The notes beneath the pieces were generated by a model, which did not search any database, was not told the origin of the DNA, and worked only from the letters and a program-made list of their open reading frames with translations. From contig JBAIAA010000074.1 in assembly GCA_037893245.1 (NCBI GenBank), positions 1,860,001 to 1,924,000 of the forward strand: 64,000 bases of DNA. Direction: 5' to 3'. Each line of letters opens with the position of its first letter. Position 1 is the first letter of the stretch. Position numbers and translations under genes: made by a program. Shown here one piece after another: positions 36,401-42,400 of this stretch. The stretch is from Crossaster papposus. Lineage: Eukaryota > Echinodermata > Asteroidea > Velatida > Solasteridae.

Positions 36401-39400
36401 AGTCCAACAAAACAAACCGTCCTTATCAGGACGACCAAACGGGAAAAGAGATGGTTCATGTGTCTGTTTCGTTTATTTTATTTGTAAGATATTAAATAAG
36501 TTTAATGATCTTCAAAACAAAACTAACACTAAGAGTAGTGATGTATTAAACAAATATCTTATGAACGTGATTAACAAATTATAGGTTTGAAATAAAGGAA
36601 AAGAACTTTATTTAAAAACAAATCCCCTCTAAAAATCCCTTCCATATATTAAGTCAACTCTATGTTGTCTGATTACGTTGTCTGGAAAGAAACTATAATC
36701 ACTGACTGACTGAACTTACCGGTACTACCGGTACTGAATTAATTTATAATCCCACGGACCAAACATTAAACGTGGTTTTGAAACCCGATATCTGTGGGAG
36801 AGGCACGTGTATCGGCTTCCATTGTATAAACTCTGCGGTCAGGAACATCTGGTGTTTGCGATTGTTGATACATTTCGTGTCGGCTCACTCAATGGTTTTA
36901 GTTCATTGAACCTTATTTCTTTTGGAAAAAGACGCACCATTGCAGGGTCAGAAACCGCAATCACGCACAGCTAGCTTTGGCTCGATGGATAATTAAAGGT
37001 ACTTTGGATTTTTTCTTCATGGGACCAGCCCATGGGGTTACGGTTTAATTCATGCTTGGAATAGTGGGATCGTTCTAAGGCAACAAAATGACCCCAATCA
37101 TGCACAGCGTTGGCTCGATGGATAAAGGTACTTTGGTTTTTTTCTTCATGGGACCAGCCCATGGGGTTACGGTTTAATTCATGCTTGGAATAATGGGATC
37201 GTTCTAAGGCAACAACATGACCCCTTTCTGGCGATGTACCTACACCAGGTGGCGCCTGGTGTTCTTTTGGGTGCGTTCAAGCATGCGCCTTATTCGGCAG
37301 TGCGCCTTATCTGTTGGCGTTTGAATTTTTTTTGGGTGATTTTAGGGACCTGCGCCTTATCCGCCGTGCGGCTTTACCGCAGGAAATTACGGTAGTTCTT
37401 TCAGGGAAATCTGGTGATTTCTATATAAAACTGTTGGAACTTTATAACAGAAAAGAGAATTTCAAATACCTGGCTGGTTTGAATAATGGTCAGGTCATTT
37501 ATTCTGGCAGGCCCGGCCTCCATGGCAGCTCTTAAACCTATAGATAAACAAATAATAGAATACATGAACAATGCAATTTTAATTAATAGTTTTATTAATA
37601 TATATAATAAGCTGACACCAGAAGAATTAAACATGTGGAGTGCCGTGGCCTCGTTGTCTGGAGCACTGAATTTGTAATCTGTAGGTAAAGCTGCAGGTTG
37701 TGGGTTCAAGTCCTGCCTGGGACTACCCTGGGTGTGCCTTTGGGCAAGGCACTTGGGCAAGGCACTTGGGCAAGGCACTTGGGCAAGGCACTTGGGCAAG
37801 GCACTTGGGCAAGGCACTTGGGCAAGGCACTTGGGCAAGGCACTTGGGCAAGGCACTTGGGCAAGGCACTTGGGCAAGGCACTTGGGCAAGGCACTTGGG
37901 CAAGGCACTTGGGCAAGGCACTTGGGCAAGGCACTTGGGCAAGGCACTTGGGCAAGGCACTTGGGCAAGGCACTTGGGCAAGGCACTTGGGCAAGGCACT
38001 TGGGCAAGGCACTTGGGCAAGGCACTTGGGCAAGGCACTTGGGCAAGGCACTTGGGCAAGGCACTTGGGCAAGGCACTTGGGCAAGGCACTTGGGCAAGG
38101 CACTTGGGCAAGGCACTTGGGCAAGGCACTTGGGCAAGGCACTTGGGCAAGGCACTTGGGCAAGGCACTTGGGCAAGGCACTTGGGCAAGGCACTTGGGC
38201 AAGGCACTTGGGCAAGGCACTTGGGCAAGGCACTTGGGCAAGGCACTTTGCCATTCATTGCTTCTCTCCAACCAGGAGTAAATGGGTACCTGTGAGGGCA
38301 GAAATGGTTATTGTGGTTGATTTAGCTGCTTTGCGCGCCGAAATGGCAGCATCGAGCTGTATACTTCCCAGGGAGCTGAGATGGTATTTGGAATGTTTCA
38401 TGGGCCCAATGACCAGGGTAATAATGTTAAGCGCTTTGAGACTTGCGCTATATAACTTATAAGCACCGCACATTATTATTATTATTATTATGTAAGGAAT
38501 CCTTATTTACATAATGAAATGTTTGCATAACTTAACCCTCCCTCTATGTGAGCAGGTCACTGCATGGCAGTGGCACATGTCAATTCACTCCAGCTGTGTG
38601 CACTGAAGGACTATACACATTTTGTTTAGGGTGCATGTTGAAGTGGGTTGGAGGATAAACAAGAGCAAGGGTTCATTATTAGGTTTTGCCCGTTTACTGA
38701 CTTATTTTGTGATATTTCAGTTTTGTTTTGGAATGCATGCAAATTGTTAAACAGTGTTTTTACAGCTATCATTTATTCCTTGGTACACCAACAAAAATGT
38801 ACATGTATGACTTAATGAATAACACAACAATTGTAGATAGCAAAGGTCCAAGGTCTTGAGTGCTGCATAATGCACTATGATAACATCTTCCGTACAACAA
38901 CCTGGACTTAATTGTAGAATACACCATTGGTATTTGCCTAAAATATTAGGAATGGGTGGATTTGGGGGGTTGTACCGGTATTTTATAGTAAATATTGTTT
39001 AACTGTCCTGTCCGAAGTTTTACAATTATGGATGCCGAGGAAAAAGCAAGAAAAACGACATTCGTTTTCAACCGGCGTTGGGCAATTGTTCTGTTTTTTT
39101 CCGCGATCGCCGTCTGGCAATATCTGGATTTTTTGTTTATAATCTTTTTTTTTCCCAGAACAATTACAGGATATCTAGCGCAATCATTTTCTTGGATGCC
39201 TGGAATCATTATTCACTTTCAAATAAGTAAAGAATTTCTTAATAATTTCATATTTTGTTTTCTTCGATATTTTCCTGGATGCCAGGAATCATTATTCACT
39301 TTCAAATAAGTAAGAGATTTCTTAATAATTTCATATTTTGTTTTCTTTGATATCTGCAAATGGTGATCTTCCCTTTAAATTACCAAGTGGCAATGACATA

Positions 39401-42400
39401 GAAGAGCCGAGAATTGACAGCACCACCAGAGTATTTAAAGTACATGTACCGTATCATATTAACTGATAATATCCTGCCTGTATGTTTATGCACAGCTCAA
39501 TGACCACACAGACATCCTACTAGTGATGAGGTTTTCTTTGTTTACATACATGTACATTGGAATTTGTAGGCCATCTACTACAACCAGACACCTAAAATGT
39601 ATCTCTTATGTGGTAAACAGGGTTCTAGCCACGGTGGGCGGCGCCGGGCGGTATCGGTATCGCCCGGTACTGCAAATTTTTGCCCGGCTCTTGGGTTCAA
39701 ATTGGCTGTGCCGCCCGGCACAATTTTTTTTTTTTTTTTTAAATTTTTTTTTAAATCAAATTATGGGCACAAAAGAAAGAGAGGAGATACAAAGTCACGT
39801 TAATTATGTAATTTACCCGGCACTAAAAAGGTCCTGGCTAGAACCTTGCTCCTATGTAAACACTGTACAGGGGTCAATAGACAAATGTAATTAACTACAT
39901 AAATTAAAAACAATTGAGAAAATAGGCATATGGCTTACAGATTCTCCTGTAAACATTGGCCTGTGCTTATCAGAAGCTAATCTGCCTTGCAATTCTATTA
40001 TTTTTTGGGGGCCGATTTTCTCAAATTTAAATGACAAAAAAATACTCTAGCATCTAGCCAAGCACAATCACAATATAAACTTGAGAAATTGCTTCCTTGT
40101 CTTCGGTATACAGTGCATGGGACATTCTAATCAGAAAGTTGAAATTCTCGCCCTGAATTGAAAATGGTAGTAACTGATAAAATTCTGCTCAGTTTGCATT
40201 AAGTAAGTGTAAAAACGACACGGGGTTGAAATAAAAAACTTGAAAACGACGCAGGGTTGAAATAAAAAACTTGACCTGGGACAGCAACGGGTCCAACCAG
40301 GGTTGAACTCAACAGTTTAAGCAGGGTTTACAGGCTTTTGTGTAAAAAGAGCTCAAGTACAAGTGGGTACATCTTGAAGGCCACCAACAAATTATTTTAG
40401 TTATACATTGTACTTTCATCTTGAATACTGTATTTGTATTGATCTAGAATGATCTTATGATCCGTGTCTGTTGTACAACAACTCTTATCATCACACATCA
40501 CAGCAGTCAACAATTGTATAGTATTCTACAGTACAACAGTGTACCGTATATAAGTTCTTCTACTCGAGAAGTAATCTTCATTTCAACCTCTTCTTGTCAT
40601 ATCTCATTGACCCACACATGTAAATTGTCTGATTTGTAAATTATCTGCTGAATAAGGTACATGTACTTGAGCAAAATACAAAGTACATCATTTGATAAAG
40701 TGTGAACAAGCAGACAAGACCCGGGGATGAAGCACAATAAAACACCCTCGAACCACTGTATACTGCAAATAAAGTTGTCTATAAAATGATGTATCTATGT
40801 ATGGATATGTAATTGTGAACATTTAACAGGTGTTTAATTTAATATGATGATGAAATGTTCCAATTTGTGCACAGCCAAATCTTGCACATCAGCTACAAAC
40901 ATGGGTATTATAAAATAAGCACAATGTGGTGATTCTTACAACTCTTTACAATATTCTTTTCCTAACTTAAAGGTAGGATACACCTTTTACAGATATCAAA
41001 AAATTTGACTACCGAATTATTAAGAAATATCTTACTCATCTGAAAGTAAATAATGATTGTAGGCATCCAGCAAAAGGATTGCGCTAGATATCCTGTAATT
41101 ATTCTGAAAAATATAATTTGATAAAGAAAAATTTGCGATCGCCGGATGGCGATCGCGAAAAAACAAAGATAACATACATGTAAGAACACCTGCTCAACGC
41201 CGGTTGAAAACAAACGCTGTTTTTCGTGCTTTTCTCGGCATCCATGATTGTAAAACTTCGGACAGGTCAGTTAAATGATATTTACTACAAAATACAACCC
41301 CCAAATCCACCCATTCATGATAATTCAAGCAATTACCAATGGTGTATCCTACCTTTAATAACAACTGGCAATGTTTGTAACCCAAATTAGAATTTGTTTG
41401 GGCAACAGTCACATCAATGCACACAAAGCAGTCAATAAGGTTCTTGTGTTATGTCAATGTCACACAATCCAACAATGTGCACCTTTCATCCTATGTGCTG
41501 AACTTGAACTTTTATGACCCACAGTACTATCTAGAGCTCATGCAAAGTTTACTTTGAGCTAATACTAATAGTGCATATTACATGAGTTTTTAGTTTGTGC
41601 TTTTAATTCTTCATGTTTTAACCCTAACCTCCTAATGGTTCCTTAAGACTTGCCTGCTAAATCAAACAAAGTCCAACTGTGACTCGTATGACTTTACTGC
41701 TCAATCCAACACAGTCCAACTCGCCAATCTGTTGGGTACCTGAACATATCAAATAATTTGCCTGCTAAATACAACAGGATCCAACTGTGTCTTCTTTGTT
41801 TGTTTGCTGTTGAATCCAACAGAGTTCAACTTGGCGTTATTTACCAGTAACCCAACAGAATGCAATTCCGAATTCGTTCCGGAATATATCAAATATGACT
41901 TGCCTGCTAAAATCAAACACGTTCCAACTGAAATATCAACTGGTTGGGTCATGTTGGCTTCAGCAGGGTTAGGGTTAATAAAAAGCCTTCAATATTTACC
42001 TGCAGTGCCAAAAGCAATTCTCGTGTCAAATCTCTCATGGAGTTCCTTCGTACTGTGGTTGCTGACGAGTTCAACCAGTTCCTGCCTGGTTACCATGTTC
42101 TAAGATAGGTATAAAAAAAACGATGTCAAGGGGCAATTGAAGGGGTTCCATGCAAAAATAGACATGGCTGAAAAGAGAGAAATTTTCTAAATCTTCCAAA
42201 TTTCAAGCCTTACTTACAAATTGCTTGTGTGGAATTACTTGTAACTGTGTTTCCAGAGAGAAATAATATATTTTTGACACAAAATATGAAATTTTACGTC
42301 GTTTCATCCCCCCTTTTCGATCCGAGGGCGCCCTTCATTCTGTCCACGCTATTACAATTACTGTAGTGTCTTTTTGCGGATGTTCTAATAAAATGGTAAA

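Noticed and set aside
37401-38462. Long overlapping open frames on both strands (up to 285 codons) of repetitive protein
   Set aside because: They are readings of the 13-bp minisatellite, which has no stop in several frames; no start context, splice support or family match.
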